Program-made: the position numbers and the translations under genes
Part shown: one piece after another, positions 33,297-47,735 of the stretch
Layout: each line of letters opens with the position of its first letter
Position numbering within the stretch: position 1 is the stretch's first letter
Notes under the pieces: generated by a model
Told to the model about the DNA's origin: nothing
The model's input: only the letters and a program-made list of their open reading frames with translations
Database searches by the model: none
Source: Rhabditoides inermis
Lineage: Eukaryota > Nematoda > Chromadorea > Rhabditida > Rhabditidae
Length of the DNA: 64,000 nt
Direction of reading: 5' to 3'
Assembly: GCA_963966185.1 (NCBI GenBank)
Contig: CAWZYM010000409.1
Span: 237,001-301,000, forward strand

Positions 33297-35575
33297 TGCT
33301 CATAGAAGGCGATCCGGGCACTCTCCGCGCGCCTCCACGGTCAAAGTATATCAGTAGATCAGTAATTATAACAAAACATTGATCACTGATACTGATATGC
33401 ATTTTCTCCGACTTTATGATCTTTTACTCTTTCGTTTGCACATAGACGGCGCTCCGGCACGCTTCGCGCGCCTCCGCGGTCAAAGTCTATCAGTATATCA
33501 GTAACAATAAGAATATATTGATCACTGCTACTGATATGCATTTTCTCCGACTCTCTGATCGTTCACTTTCTCGTTTGCACATAGAAAGCGCTCCGGCACG
33601 CTTCGCGCGCCTCCGCGGTCAAAGTCTATCAGTAGATCAGTAATAATAAGAATATATTGATCACTGCTACTGATATGCATTTTATCCGACTCTCTGATCG
33701 TTCACTTTCTCGTATGCACATAGAAAGCGCTCCGGCACGCTTCGCGCGCCTACGCGGTCAGTCAAAGTCTATCAGTATATCAGTAACAATAAGAATATAT
33801 TGATCACTGCTACTGATATGCATTTTCTCCGACTCTCTGATCGTTCACTTTCTCGTTTGCACATAGAAAGCGCTCCGGCACGCTTCGCGCGCCTCCGCGG
33901 TCAAAGTCTATCAGTAGATCAGTAATAATAAGAATATATCGATCACTGCTACTGATATGCATTTTTTCCGACTCTCTGATCGTTCACTTTCTCGTATGCA
34001 CATAGAAAGCGCTCCGGCACGCTTCGCGCGCCTCCGCGGTCAAAGTATATCAGTAGATCAGTAAAAATAAGAATATATTGATCACTGCTACTGATATGCA
34101 TTTTCTCCGACTCTCTGATCGTTCACTTTCTCGTATGCACATAGAAAGCGCTCCGGCACGCTCCGCGCGCCTCCGCGGTCAAAGTATATCAGTAGATCAG
34201 TAATAACAAGAATATTTTGATCACTGCTACTGATATGCATTTTCTCCGACTCTCTGATCGTTCACTTTCTCGTATGCACATAGAAAGCGCTCCGGCACGC
34301 TTCGCGCGCCTCCGCGGTCAACGTATATCAGTAGATCAGTAAAAATAAGAATATATTGATCACTGCTACTGATATGCATTTTCTCCGACTCTCTGATCGT
34401 TCACTTTCTCGTATGCACATAGAAAGCGCTCCGGCACGCTCCGCGCGCCTACGCGGTCAAAGTGTATCAGTAGATCAGTAAAAATAAGAATATTTTGATC
34501 ACTGCTACTGATATGCATTTTCTCCGACTCTCTGATCGTTCACTTTCTCGTATGCACATAGAAAGCGCTCCGGCACGCTCCGCGCGCCTACGCGGTCAAA
34601 GCCGATCAGTATATCAGTAATTATAATAATATATTGATAACTGATACTAATATGCATTTTCTCCGACTCTCTGATCTTTTACTCTTTCGTATGCACATAG
34701 AGGGCGCTCCGGCACGCTTCGCGCGCCTTCGCGGTCAAAGTCGATCAGTAGATCAGTAATTTTATTAATACATTCATCACTGATACTGATATCCATTTTC
34801 TCCGACTCTCTGATCTTTGACTATCTCGTTTGGCATATAGAAAGCGCTCCGGCACGCATCGCGCGCCTTCGCGGTCAAAGTCGATCAGTAGATCAGTAAT
34901 TTTATTAATACATTCATCACTGATACTGATATCCATTTTCTCCGACTCTCTGATCTTTGACTATCTCGTTTGGCATATAGAAAGCGCTCCGGCACGCATC
35001 GCGCGCCTTCGCGGTCAAAGTCGATCAGTAGATCAGTAATTATAATAAAACATTGATCACTGATACTGATATGCATTTTCTCCGACTCTCTGATTTTTTA
35101 CTCTTTCGTATGCACATAGAAGGCGCTCCGGCACGCTTCGCGCGCCTCCGCGGTCAAAGTCGATCAGTAGATCAGTAATTATAATAATATGATCACTGAT
35201 ACTGATATTCATTCTCTCCTACTCTCTGATTTTTCACACTCTCGTATGCACATAGAAAGCGCTCCGGCACGCTCCGCGCGCCTCCGCGGTCAAAGTCGAT
35301 CAGTAGATCAGTAATTATAATAATACATTGTTCACTGATACTGATATGCATTTTCTCCGACTCTCTGATCTTTCACTCTTTCGTAAGCACATAGAAAGCG
35401 CTCCGGCACGCTTCGCGCGCCTCCGCGGTCAAAGCCGATCAGTAGATCAGTAATTATAAAAATACATTGATCACTGATACTGATATGCATTTTCTCCGAC
35501 TCTCTGATTTTTTACTCTTTCGTAAGCACATAGAAAGCGCTCCGGCACACTCCGCGGTAAAAGCCTATCAGTAGC
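33297..35575. repeat. 139-bp satellite array of B4
   Basis: About 16 monomers. Two adjacent ones near 34745-35030 share private changes (AGTAATTTTATTAATACATTC, ATATCCATTTTC, CTATCTCGTTTGGCATATAG), so they arose by a local duplication of about 140 bp. Confidence 0.96.
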
Positions 35576-35649
35576 TGGTTGACAATTACTATTTATTATA
35601 GATACAAGTATAATTTATAGTTATCACTGGTCTAATAATATAAAATATA

Positions 35650-35679
35650 AGAGAGAGAAAGAAAGAGAGAGAGAAAAAG

Positions 35680-35728
<49 letters not shown>

Positions 35729-35870
35729 AGGAGGAGCAGCTGGTTGACAATTATTATTGATTTTAGATCCAAGTAGACTTCATAGTTATCACTAATCTAA
35801 AGTCATAATATAAGAGAGAGATAGAGGAAGAGAGAGAGAGAGAGAGGGAGAGAGAGAGAGAGAGAGACGA
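35650..35870. repeat. GA tracts of B4 with duplicated exit segment
   Basis: Two GA-rich tracts flank a second copy of AGCTGGTTGACAATTATT...GATCCAAGTAGACTT, as in B1, B3, B6 and B12. Confidence 0.93.
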
Positions 35871-37024
35871 AAATGATGGATGAGAAAAGGAATGGGATGA
35901 GAAAAGGAGGTTACATAGTATTTCGCCTCGCCTCACTTCTATGATTGAATATAGAAGGACGTGAGTGCATATAGTAATGTTTTATTGTATTTCCTCAGAA
36001 TATAGTAATCGCGCAGTTTGTTGGAGTGTGGTGAGCTGTTTCGTAGTGCGTGGTGATGTTCTCGGTCGTTTGCACAATTGACTGTCTCTTTCTCTGACAT
36101 CAGACAGACTGGCAGCTGGCGCACTCTCACCTCGCCACACTCTCTCGTCGCGGGGCAATAAAGTGGCGTCGATTAGAGGAATTTAATTGATAGCGAGCGT
36201 CAGGGGTCACAAAAAGATGCAAATTTTCGTAGAAGTGTAGTGGCCACCTATATGCATGTTGTAGTAAAGGGAGACCTTACACGGTTGCCTAGTTTTCTTG
36301 AACAGCCCGCGACAACTGTTTGGTGTCGCCTCGCCTCGATTAAATCACTTCGTGAAAGAAAACCAGGAGGTGTTATAAAAAGATTACGGGCAGATTTGTA
36401 GGTAAGGGAGTGTAGAGGAGTGACGTCGAAACCGTTTCTCGATAGCAGAAGTCTGCGATTCGCAGTACTCGTTCTTGTAAGGTCTACTCGCCGCAGCCGA
36501 TTTGCCAGTGACCCGTCTCTTCATCTGACACACTATTTTGCCGCTTTTGTGTCTGACTCTCTCTGATCACGCGCTATTTCGTCGGACATTCTTGAGCTTA
36601 TAGCTCCGCGGATATGAGAGATAAAGATCTGAAAATTGGAATCCTGCATCTCGGGACCGAGACCATCGGATCGATGTCACGTTTGGCTAGATAGGAGTAG
36701 TGGGTGGCGCGGTAGAGCGATGGACGTACAGACACCATAGGGCATTTTACACTTACACCAGACTAGCGCGCTTCGCGCGCTAGAAATACAGGTATGAAAT
36801 AGAGGAGAAAATTATCTATCGATTGATATATAGATTGATTTGATATGTGCTCTGGAAGTGCTATTAGGAGCTGTGCTAGAAGTGCTGTTGTCAGTCTTCC
36901 AGTAGATGACTAATCTTTATTTATTTCCTTTTTTATTTACAGTAAATTTAAATAATTAGAAAGTGTCACAGTCTATCTGGTTGATAGTATCTGGTTGACT
37001 GTTTTTCTACAGATGTATTTACTA

Positions 37025-40000
37025 TGCTCATAGAAGGCGCTCCGGCACGCTCCGCTGTCAGAGCATATCAGTAGATCAGTAATAAAAATAACACTAATGA
37101 TCACTGATACTGATTTGCATTTTCTCCTACTCTCTGATATTTTACTCTCTCGTATGCACATGGAGGGCGCTCCGGCACGCTTCGCGCGCCTCCGCGGTCA
37201 AAGCCGATCAGTGAATCAGTAATTATAATAATATACTGATCACTGATCTTAATATGCCTTCTCTCCCACTCTCTGAGCTTTTACTCTTTCGTACGCACAT
37301 AGAAAGCGCTCCGGCACGCTTCGCGCGCATCCGCGGTCAAAGCCGATCAGTAGATCAGTAATTATAATATTATACTGATCACTGATACTGATATGCCTTC
37401 TCTCCTACTCTCTGATCTTTTACTCTCTCGTATGCACATAGAAAGCGCTCCGGCACGCTCCGCGCGCCTCCGCGGTCAAATTCTATCAGTAGATCAGTAA
37501 TAGTAAGAATGCATTGATCACTGCTACTGATATGAATTTTCTCCGACTCTCTGATCTTTCTTTCTCTCGTATGCACATAGAAAGCGCTCCGGCACGCTCC
37601 GCGCGCCTCCGCGGTCAAATTCTATCAGTAGATCAGTAATAGTAAGAATGCATTGATCACTGCTACTGATATGAATTTTCTCCGACTCTCTGATCGTTCA
37701 CTTTCTCGTATGCACATAGAAAGCGCTCCGGCACGCTCCGCGCGCCTCCGCGGTCAAAATATATCAGTAGATCAGTAATAGTAAGAATGCATTGATCACT
37801 GCTACTGATATGAATTTTCTCCGACTCTCTGATCTTTCTTTCTCTCGTATGCACATAGAAAGCGCTCCGGCACGCTCCGCGCGCCTCCGCGGTCAAAATA
37901 TATCAGTAGATCAGTAATAGTAAGAATGCATTGATCACTGCTACTGATATGAATTTTCTCCGACTCTCTGATCGTTCACTTTCTCGTATGCACATAGAAA
38001 GCGCTCCGGCACGCTCCGCGCGCCTTCGCGGTCAGAGCCTATCAGTAGATCAGTAATAATAAGAATAAATATTGATCACTGCTACTGATATGAATTTTCT
38101 CCGAATCTCTGATCTTTCACTCTCTCGTATGCACATAGAAAGCGCTCCGGCACGCTCCGCGCGCCTCCGCGGTCAAAATATATCAGTAGATCAGTAATAG
38201 TAAGAATGCATTGATCACTGCTACTGATATGAATTTTCTCCGACTCTCTGATCTTTCACTCTCTCGTATGCACATAGAAAGCGCTCCGGCACGCTCCGCG
38301 CGCCTCCGCGGTCAAAATATATCAGTAGATCAGTAATAGTAAGAATGCATTGATCACTGCTACTGATATGAATTATCTCCGACTCTCTGATCTTTCACTC
38401 TCTCGTATGCACATAGAAAGCGCTCCGGCACGCTCCGCGCGCCTCCGCGGTCAAATTCTATCAGTAGATCAGTAATAGTAAGAATGCATTAATCACTGCT
38501 ACTGATATGAATTTTCTCCGACTCTCTGATCGTTCACTTTCTCGTATGCACATAGAAAGCGCTCCGGCACGCTCCGCGCGCCTCCGCGGTCAAAATATAT
38601 CAGTAGATCAGTAATAGTAAGAATGCATTGATCACTGCTACTGATATGAATTTTCTCCGACTCTCTGATCGTTCACTTTCTCGTATGCACATAGAAAGCG
38701 CTCCGGCACGCTCCGCGCGCCTCCGCGGTCAAAATATATCAGTAGATCAGTAATAGTAAGAATGCATTGATCACTGCTACTGATATGAATTTTCTCCGAC
38801 TCTCTGATCGTTCACTTTCTCGTATGCACATAGAAAGCGCTCCGGCACGCTCCGCGCGCCTCCGCGGTCAAAATATATCAGTAGATTAGTAATAATAAGA
38901 ATGCATTGATCACTGCTACTGATATGAATTTTCTCCGACTCTCTGATCTTTCTTTCTCTCGTATGCACATAGAAAGCGCTCCGGCACGCTCCGCGCGCCT
39001 CCGCGGTCAAAATATATCAGTAGATTAGTAATAATAAGAATGCATTGATCACTGCTACTGATATGAATTTTCTCCGACTCTCTGATCTTTCTTTCTCTCG
39101 TATGCACATAGAAAGCGCTCCGGCACGCTCCGCGCGCCTCCGCGGTCAAAATATATCAGTAGATCAGTAATAGTAAGAATGCATTGATCACTGCTACTGA
39201 TATGAATTTTCTCCGAATCTCTGATCTTTCACTCTCTCGTATGCACATAGAAAGCGCTCCGGCACGCTCCGCGCGCCTCCGCGGTCAAAATATATCAGTA
39301 GATCAGTAATAGTAAGAATGCATTGATCACTGCTACTGATATGAATTTTCTCCGACTCTCTGATCTTTCACTCTCTCGTATGCACATAGAAAGCGCTCCG
39401 GCACGCTCCGCGCGCCTCCGCGGTCAAAATATATCAGTAGATCAGTAATAGTAAGAATGCATTGATCACTGCTACTGATATGAATTATCTCCGACTCTCT
39501 GATCGTTCACTCTCTCGTATGCACATAGAAAGCGCTCCGGCACGCTCCGCGCGCCTCCGCGGTCAAAATATATTAGTAGATCAGTATTAGTAAGAATGCA
39601 TTGATCACTGCTACTGATATGAATTTTCTCCGACTCTCTGATCGTTCACTTTCTCGTATGCACATAGAAAGCGCTCCGGCACGCTCCGCGCGCCTCCGCG
39701 GTCAAAATATATCAGTAGATCAGTAATAGTAAGAATGCATTGATCACTGCTACTGATATGAATTTTCTCCGACTCTCTGATCGTTCACTTTCTCGTATGC
39801 ACATAAAAAGCGCTCCGGCACGCTCCGCGCGCCTCCGCGGTCAAAGTCGATCAGTATATCAGTAATAATAAGAATATATTGATCACTGCTACTGATATGA
39901 ATTTTCTTCGACTCTCTGATCGTTCATTTTCTCGTATGCACATAGAAAGCGCTCCGGCACGCTCCGCGCGCCTCCGCGGTCAAAGTCGATCAGTATATCA

Positions 40001-40085
40001 GTAATAATAAGAATATCTTTATCACTGCTACTGATATGAATTTTCTCCGACTCTCTGATCGTTCACTTTCTCGTATGCACATAGA
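37025..40085. repeat. 139-bp satellite array of B5
   Basis: About 22 monomers. From about 37490 to 39790 nearly all are one subtype (AGTAATAGTAAGAATGCATTG, CACGCTCCGCGCGCC, CAAAATATATCAG), which indicates strong local homogenisation. Confidence 0.97.
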
Positions 40086-40125
40086 GGGTTATAGTTATCA
40101 CTGGTCTAATATTATAAACTATAAG

Positions 40126-40245
40126 CGAGAGATAGAGAGAGAGGGAGAGAGAGGGAGAGAGGGAGAGAGGGAGAGAGGGAAAGTGGGAGAGAAAGAGAGA
40201 GAGGCGAGAGAGAGAGAGAGAAAGAGAGAAAGAGAGAGACGAAAA
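40126..40245. repeat. GA microsatellite of B5
   Basis: Impure (GA)n with GGGAGA interruptions, then GACGAAAAAGAGAG. Confidence 0.95.
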
Positions 40246-41498
40246 AGAGAGAGATGAGAAAAGGAATTGGATGAGAAAAGGAGGTTACATACTATTTCGC
40301 CTCGCCTCACTTCTATGATTGAATATAGAAGGACGTGAGTGCATATGGTAATGTTTTATTGTATTTACTCAGAATATAGTAATCGCGCAGTTTGTTCGAG
40401 TGTGGTGAGCTGTTTCGTAGTGCGTGGTGATGTTCTCGCTCATTTGCACAATTTACTGTCTTTTTCTCTGACATCAGACAGACTGGCAGCTGGCGCACTC
40501 TCACCTCGCCACACTCTCTCGTCGCGGGGCAATAAAACGACGTCGATTAGAGGAATTTAATTGATAGCGAGCGTCAGAGGTCACAAAAAGATGCAAATTT
40601 TGGTAGAAGTGTAGTGGCCACCTATTTGCATGTTGTAGTAAAGGGAGACCTTACACGGTTGCCTAGTTTTCTTGAACAGCCCGCGACAACTGTTTGGTGT
40701 CGCCTCGCCTCGACTAAATCACTTCGTGAAAGGAAACCAGGAGGATTTATAAAAAGATTACGGGCAGATTTGTAGGTGAGGGAGTGTAGAGGAGTGACGT
40801 CGAAACCGTTTTTCGATAGCTGAAGTCTGCGATTCGCAGTACTCGTTCTTGTAAGGTCTACTCGCCGCACCCGATTCGTCAGTGACCCGTCTCTTCATCT
40901 GACACACTATCTCGCTGCTTTTCTGTCTGACTCTCTCGGATTACGCGCTATTTCGTCGGACCTTCTTGAGCTTATAGCTCCGCGGATATGAGAGATAAAG
41001 ATCTGAAAATTGGAATCCTGCATCTCGGGACCGAGACCATCGGATCGATGTCACGTTTGGCTAGATAGGAGTAGTGGGTGGCGCGGTAGAGCGATGGACG
41101 CACAGACACCATAGGGCATTTTACACATACACCAGACTAGCGCGCTTCGCGCGCTAGAAACATGGATATGAAAAAGAGAAGAAAATTATCTTTCGATTGA
41201 TATATAGGTTGACTTGATATGTACTCTGGAAGTGCTATTAGGAACTGTGCTAGAACTGCTGTTGTCAGAGCCTTCCAAAAATGAGTGATCTTTATTGTAA
41301 TTCTTTATTTTTAAATTACAGTAATATCAAATTCTTGAACAGTGTCACAGTCTATCAGTAGCTGGTTGACAATTTTTGCTTCTCAACTGATATTATCTTA
41401 CCTATGCTCATAGAAGGCGCTCCGAGATGCAGCCGAAGACTATCGGTATATGAGTGATAAACATGTTATAACTAATCTAAACTTTCCGTTTCTCCGCT

Positions 41499-41516
41499 TC
41501 TTCTTCTTCTTCTTCT

Positions 41517-41549
<33 letters not shown>
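41499..41549. repeat. CTT/CT microsatellite
   Basis: (CTT)n passing into (CT)n; opposite strand sense to the GA tracts elsewhere. Confidence 0.95.
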
Positions 41550-41551
<2 letters not shown>

Positions 41552-41624
41552 TTGCTCTAGAAGGCGCTCCGGCACGCTCCGCGCGCCTCCGCGGTCAAAG
41601 TCGATCAGTATATCAGTAATATAA

Positions 41625-41902
41625 AACAGTAGTTGGTTGAGAGTTATTATTTATAATTGATCTAATATCGAAAATATATATTCTCGCCTATGATCTTAGA
41701 TAACCGCTCTGCGCGCCTTCGCGGTCAAATCCTATGAGTAGCTGGTTGACAATTATTAGTTATCACGGATCTAATATCATAAAATATCTACTCTCGCCTA
41801 TGATCATAGGTAGCCGCGAGAGAAGAGCTAGGGAAAAAGAGAGAGAGAAAGAAAGAGAATAGAGAGAGAAAGAGCGAGAGAAGAGAGAGAGAGAGAGAGA
41901 GC

Positions 41903-41958
<56 letters not shown>

Positions 41959-42345
41959 TAGAGCGAGAGCCTTGAAGTAGCTAGTTGACAATTATTAGTT
42001 ATCACGGATCTAATATTATAAAATATATAATCTTGCCTATGATCATAGATAGCCGCTCCGCGCGCCTCCGCGGTCAAATACTGTCGATAGCTGTTTGACA
42101 ATTATTAGTTATCACGAATCTAATATCATAAAATATCTACTCTCGCTTATGATCTTAGATAGCCGCTCCGGCACATTCCGCGCGCCTCCGCGGTCAAATT
42201 CTATCAGTAGTTGGTTGAGAGTTATTAGTTATCACTGATCTAATAATATCATAAAATATCTACTCTCGCCTATGATCTTAGATAGCCGCTCCGGCACATT
42301 CTGCGCGCCTGCGCGGTCAAGTCCTATCAGTAGCTGGTTGACAAT
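41625..42345. repeat. 110-bp-type satellite of B6, diverged
   Basis: Repeats of AGCTGGTTGACAATTATTAG, TTATCACGGATCTAATAT..., CGCCTATGATC, and CCGCTCCGCGCGCCTCCGCGG with more variation than in B3/B8. A GA tract (41818-41970) is inserted after one GCCGC. Confidence 0.85.
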
Positions 42346-42403
42346 TATTATTTATCATAGATCCAAGTAGAAATTTTAGTTATTACTGATCTAATATTAT
42401 AAA

Positions 42404-42406
42404 ATA

Positions 42407-42473
<67 letters not shown>
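42404..42473. repeat. TA microsatellite
   Basis: About 70 bp of (TA)n with one slip, then a short GA run. Confidence 0.97.
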
Positions 42474-42475
<2 letters not shown>

Positions 42476-42580
42476 AAAGAGAGAGAGAGAGAGAGTGAGA
42501 TGAGCAGATGGATGACAATTATTATTTAATATATATCCAAGTAGACTTTATAGTTATCACTGATCTAATATCATAAAATT

Positions 42581-42614
<34 letters not shown>

Positions 42615-43782
42615 GAAAAAGAGAGGGATGAGAAAAGGAGGTGGTACTACAAAGTATTTCGCCTCGCCTCACTTCCCTGATTGAACATACAATGACGTGA
42701 GTGCATATAGAATTGTTTTATTGTATGTGCTCAGAATATAGAATTTGCACAGTTTGTTGGAGTGTGGTGAGCTGTTTCGTAGTGCGTGGTGATGTTCTCG
42801 CTCATTTGCACAATTGACTGTCTCTTTCTCTAACAGCAGACAGACTGGCAGCTGGCGCACTCTCACCTCGCCACACTCTCTCGTCGCGGGGCAATAAAGT
42901 GGCGTCGATTAGAGGAATTCAATTGATAGCGAGCGTCAGAGGTCACAAAAAGATGCAAATTTTGTTAGAAGTGTAGTGGCCACCTATTTGCATGTTGTAG
43001 TAAAGGGAGATCTGACACGGTTGCCTAGTTTTCTTGAACAGCCCGCGACAACTGTTTGGTGTCGCCTCGCCTCGACTAAATCACTTCGTGAAAAGAAACC
43101 AGGAGGAGTTATAAAAAGATTACGGGCCAATTTGTAGGTGAGGGAGTGTAGAGGAGTGACGTCGAAACCGTTTTTCGATAGCTGAAGTCTGCGATTCGCA
43201 GTACTCGTTCTTGTAAGGCCTACTCGATGCAACCGTTCAACGACCTAACCGTCTCTTCATCTGACACACTGTTTCGCTGTTTTTTCTGTCTGACTCTCTC
43301 TGATTACGCGCTATTTCGTCGAATTTTCTTTAAGGCCTATAGCTCCGCGGATATGAGAGATAAAAGGCTGAAAATTGGAATCCTGCATCTCGGGACCGAG
43401 ACCATCGGATCGATGTCACGTTTGGCTAGATAGGAGTAGTGGGTGGCGCGGTAGAGCGATGGACGTACGGACGGACGGACGGAAACCATAGGGCATTTTA
43501 CACTTACAGGCAGACTAGCGCGCTTCGCGCGCTAGAAATATAGTTATAAAAAAAGAGGAGAAAAATATCTATCGATTGATGTATAGATTGCCTTGATATG
43601 TGCTCTGGAAGTGCTATTTGGAGCTGTGCTAGAAGTGCTGTTGTCAGTGTTCCAGTAGATGGCTGATCTTTATTTATTTTCTTATTTTTTTTATTTTCAG
43701 TAATTTTAAATAATTAGAAAGTGTCACAGTCTATTTGGTTGATAGTATCTGGTTGACTGCTTTTCTACAGGTGTATTTACTA

Positions 43783-44864
<1,082 letters not shown>

Positions 44865-44937
44865 CTGGTTGACAATTATTATTCGTCATAGATCCAAGTA
44901 TAATTTATAGTTATCACTGGTCTTATATTATAAAACA

Positions 44938-45060
44938 AAAGGGAGATAAAGAGATAGAGAGAGATAGAGAGAGAGGAAGAGAGGGAGAGAGGGAGAGAGG
45001 GAGAGAGGAAGAGAGGGAGAGAAAGGGAGAGAGAGACGAAAAGAGAGAGAGAGAGAGGGA
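44938..45060. repeat. GA microsatellite of B7
   Basis: Impure (GA)n with GGGAGA blocks. Confidence 0.95.
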
Positions 45061-46210
45061 TGAGAAAAGAAGGTTACTTAGTATTTCGCCTCGCCTCACT
45101 TCCCTGATTGAATATAAAATGTCGTTAGTGCATACAGTTATATTTGTATTGTATTTGCTCAGAATATAGAATTCGCACAGTTTGTGGGAGTGTGGTGAGC
45201 TGTTTCGTAGTGCATGGTGATGTTCTCGCTCATTTGCACAATTGACTGTCTCTTTCTCTGACATCAGACAGACTGGCAGCTGGCGCACTCTCACATTGCC
45301 ACACTCTCTCGTCGCGGGGCAACAAAGTGGCGTCGATTAGAGGAATTTAATTGATAGCGGGCGTCAGAGGTCACAAAAAGATGCAAATTTTAGTAGAAGT
45401 GTAGTGGCCACCTATATGCATGTGGTAGTAAAGGGAGACCTTACACGGTTGCCTAGTTTTCTTGAACAGTCCGCGACAATTGTTTGGTGTCGCCTCGCCT
45501 CGATTAAATCACTTCGTGAAAGGAAACCAGGAGGAGTTATAAAAAGATTACGGGCAGATTTGTAGGTGAGGGAGTTTAGAGGAGTGACGTCAAAACCGTT
45601 TCTCGAAAGCTGGAGTCTGCGATTCGCAGTACTCGTTCTTGTAAGGCCTACTCGATGCAACCGTTCAACCACCTACCCGTCTCCTCGCCTCACATAATAT
45701 TTCGCTGCTTTTCTGTCTGACGCTCTCTGATTACGCGCTCTTTCGTCGGACTTTCTCGAGCTTATAGCTCCGCGGATATGAGAGATATGATAACAAAAAG
45801 ATTTTGGGAGCATCTCCAGACCGAGGGCTTTACAGCCATACCAAATTTAGCCGGATCCATGCATCGGTGGCCTTTGTGGAGCCATGTATGGACGGACACC
45901 ATAGGGCATTTTGCACATACAGGCGCAGCGGCGCTGCGACTAGCGCGCTTCGCGCGCTAGAAATATAGGTATAAAATAGAGGAGAAAATTATCTATCGAT
46001 TGATATATAGATTGACTTGATATGTGCTCTGGAAGTGCTATTAGGAGCTGTGCTAGAAGTGCTGTTGTCAGTCTTTCAATAGATGACTGATCTTTATTTA
46101 TTTCCTTTTTTTCAGTACTTAGTTTCAAATATTTAGAAAGTGTCACAGTCTATCAGTATCTGGTTGATAGTATCTGCTTGACTGCTTATCTACAGATGTT
46201 ATATTTACTA

Positions 46211-47045
46211 TGCTCATAGAAAGCGATCCGGGCACGCTCCGCGCGCCTCCACGGTCAAAGTATATCAGTAGATCGATAATTATAATAAAACATTGATCAC
46301 TGCTACGGATATGCATTTTCTCTTACTCTCTGATCTTTCACTTTCTCGTATGCACATAAGAAGCGCTCCGGCTAGCTTCGCGCGCCTCCGCGGTCAAAGC
46401 CGATCAGTAGATCAGTAATTATACTGATCTATTGATCACTGATACTGATATGCATTTTCTCCTACTCCCTGATAATTTACTCTCTCGTATGCACATGGAG
46501 GGCGCTCCGGCACGCTCCGCGCGCCTCCGCGGTCAAAGTCTATCAGTAGATCAGTAATAATAAGAATATATTGATCACTGTTACTGATATGCATTCTCTC
46601 CGACTCTCTGATATTTCACTCTTTCGGATGCACATAGGAGGCGCTCCGGCACGCTTCGCGCGCCTCCGCGGTCGAAGTCTATCAGTAGATCAGTAATAAT
46701 AAGAATATATTGATCACTGTTACTGATATGTATTCTCTTCGACTCTCTGATATTTCACTCTCTCGGATGCACATAGGAGGCGCTCCGGCACGCTTCGCGC
46801 GCCTCCGCGGTCAAAGTCTATCAGTAGATCAGTAATAAAGCGAATATATTGATCACTGTTACTGATATGCATTCTCTCCGACTCTCTGATATTTCACTCT
46901 ATCGGATGCACATAGGAGGCGCTCCGGCACGCTCCGCGCGCCTCCGCGTTAAAACTCTATCAGTAGATCAGTAATTATAATAATACATTGTTCACTGATA
47001 CATATATGCATTTTCTTATACTCTCTGATCTTTCACTTTCTCGTC
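46211..47045. repeat. 139-bp satellite array of B8
   Basis: Six monomers; three share CTCTCGGATGCACATAGGAGGCGC, a local subtype also present in B9 near 49550. Confidence 0.95.
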
Positions 47046-47735
47046 ATAAAATAACTACTCTCGCCTACTTACGATCATAGATAGCCGCTCCGCGCGCCTC
47101 CGCGGTCAAATTCTATCAGTAGCTGGTTGACAATGATTAGTTATCACGGATCTAATATTATAAAATCTCTACTCTCGCCTATGATCACAGACAGCCGCTT
47201 CGCGCGCCTCCGCGGTCAAATTCTATCAGTAGCTGGTTGACAATAATTAGTTAACACGGATCTAATATTATGAAATCTCTACTCTCGCCTTTGATCACAG
47301 ACAGCCGCTTCGCGCGCCTCCGCGGTCAAATTCTATCAGTAGCTGGTTGACAATGATTAGTTATCACGGATCTAATAGTATAAAATCTCTACTCTCGCCT
47401 TTGATCACAGACAGCCGCTCCGCGCGCCTCAGCGGTCAAACTCTATCAGTAGCTGGTTGACAATGATTAGTTATCACGGATCTAATAGTATAAAATCTCT
47501 ACTCTCGCCTTTGATCACAGACAGCCGCTCCGCGCGCCTCAGCGGTCAAATTCTATCAGTAACTGGTTGACAATTATTAGTTATCACGGATCTAATATCA
47601 TAAAATATCTACTCTCGCCTTTGATCACAGACAGACGCTCCGCGCGCCTCAGCGGTCAAACTCTATCAGTAGCTGGTTGACAATGATTAGTTATCACGGA
47701 TCTAATATTATAAAATCTCTACTCTCGCCTTATTT
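47045..47735. repeat. 110-bp secondary satellite (B8)
   Basis: About six monomers with TATCAGTAGCTGGTTGACAA and CTACTCTCGCC at about 110-bp spacing. Very similar to 31350-31975 in B3, so the 110-bp array moves or is copied as a block between units. Confidence 0.94.

Larger units (their letters stand above)
33024..36762 (-). mobile_element. Family B unit B4 (outer CTAG eroded)
   Basis: The junction reads CCCGA then TAGCGCGC: the CT of the outer CTAG is missing, the palindrome is otherwise intact to 33043. Left module to 33296, 139-bp array 33297-35575, GA tracts at about 35650-35735 and 35813-35870, right module 35925-36762 ending ACAGACACCATAGGGCATTTTACAC then CCAGA. Confidence 0.62.
36763..41136 (-). 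mobile_element. Family B unit B5, uninterrupted sister of B2
   Basis: CTAG palindrome 36763-36783, left module to 37024, 139-bp array 37025-40085, GA tract 40126-40245, right module 40300-41136. The left module and the first monomers match B2, as does the array exit (CATAGAGGGTTATAGTTATC). The monomer at about 39843-39865 (GTCGATCAGTATATCAGTAA) gives the intact sequence of the B2 insertion site. Confidence 0.62.
41137..43514 (-). mobile_element. Family B unit B6 with most of the 139-bp array lost
   Basis: CTAG palindrome 41137-41157, a divergent left module (AAACATGGATATG, shared with B14), one or two degraded 139-bp monomers (about 41405-41625), a CTT/CT tract, a 110-bp-type array with an inserted GA tract (41625-42345), a TA tract, GA tracts, and right module 42655-43514. 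Ends GGACGGACGGACGGAAACCATAGGG, CATTTTACAC, then GCAGA. Confidence 0.6.

Noticed and set aside
40622..40870. Recurring minus-strand frame of 62-93 residues in the B right module (also near 32538, 42984, 45412, 48064, 51007, 52999, 58010, 63409)
   Set aside because: The frame is open only because the DNA is conserved. Starts vary and many are not ATG, several copies (B1, B2, B4) are disrupted, there is no recognisable domain, and flanking non-coding DNA is equally conserved.
45778..45960. 60-residue frame in B7
   Set aside because: It lies in the divergent edge segment and ends in the terminal palindromes; there is no counterpart in other units.
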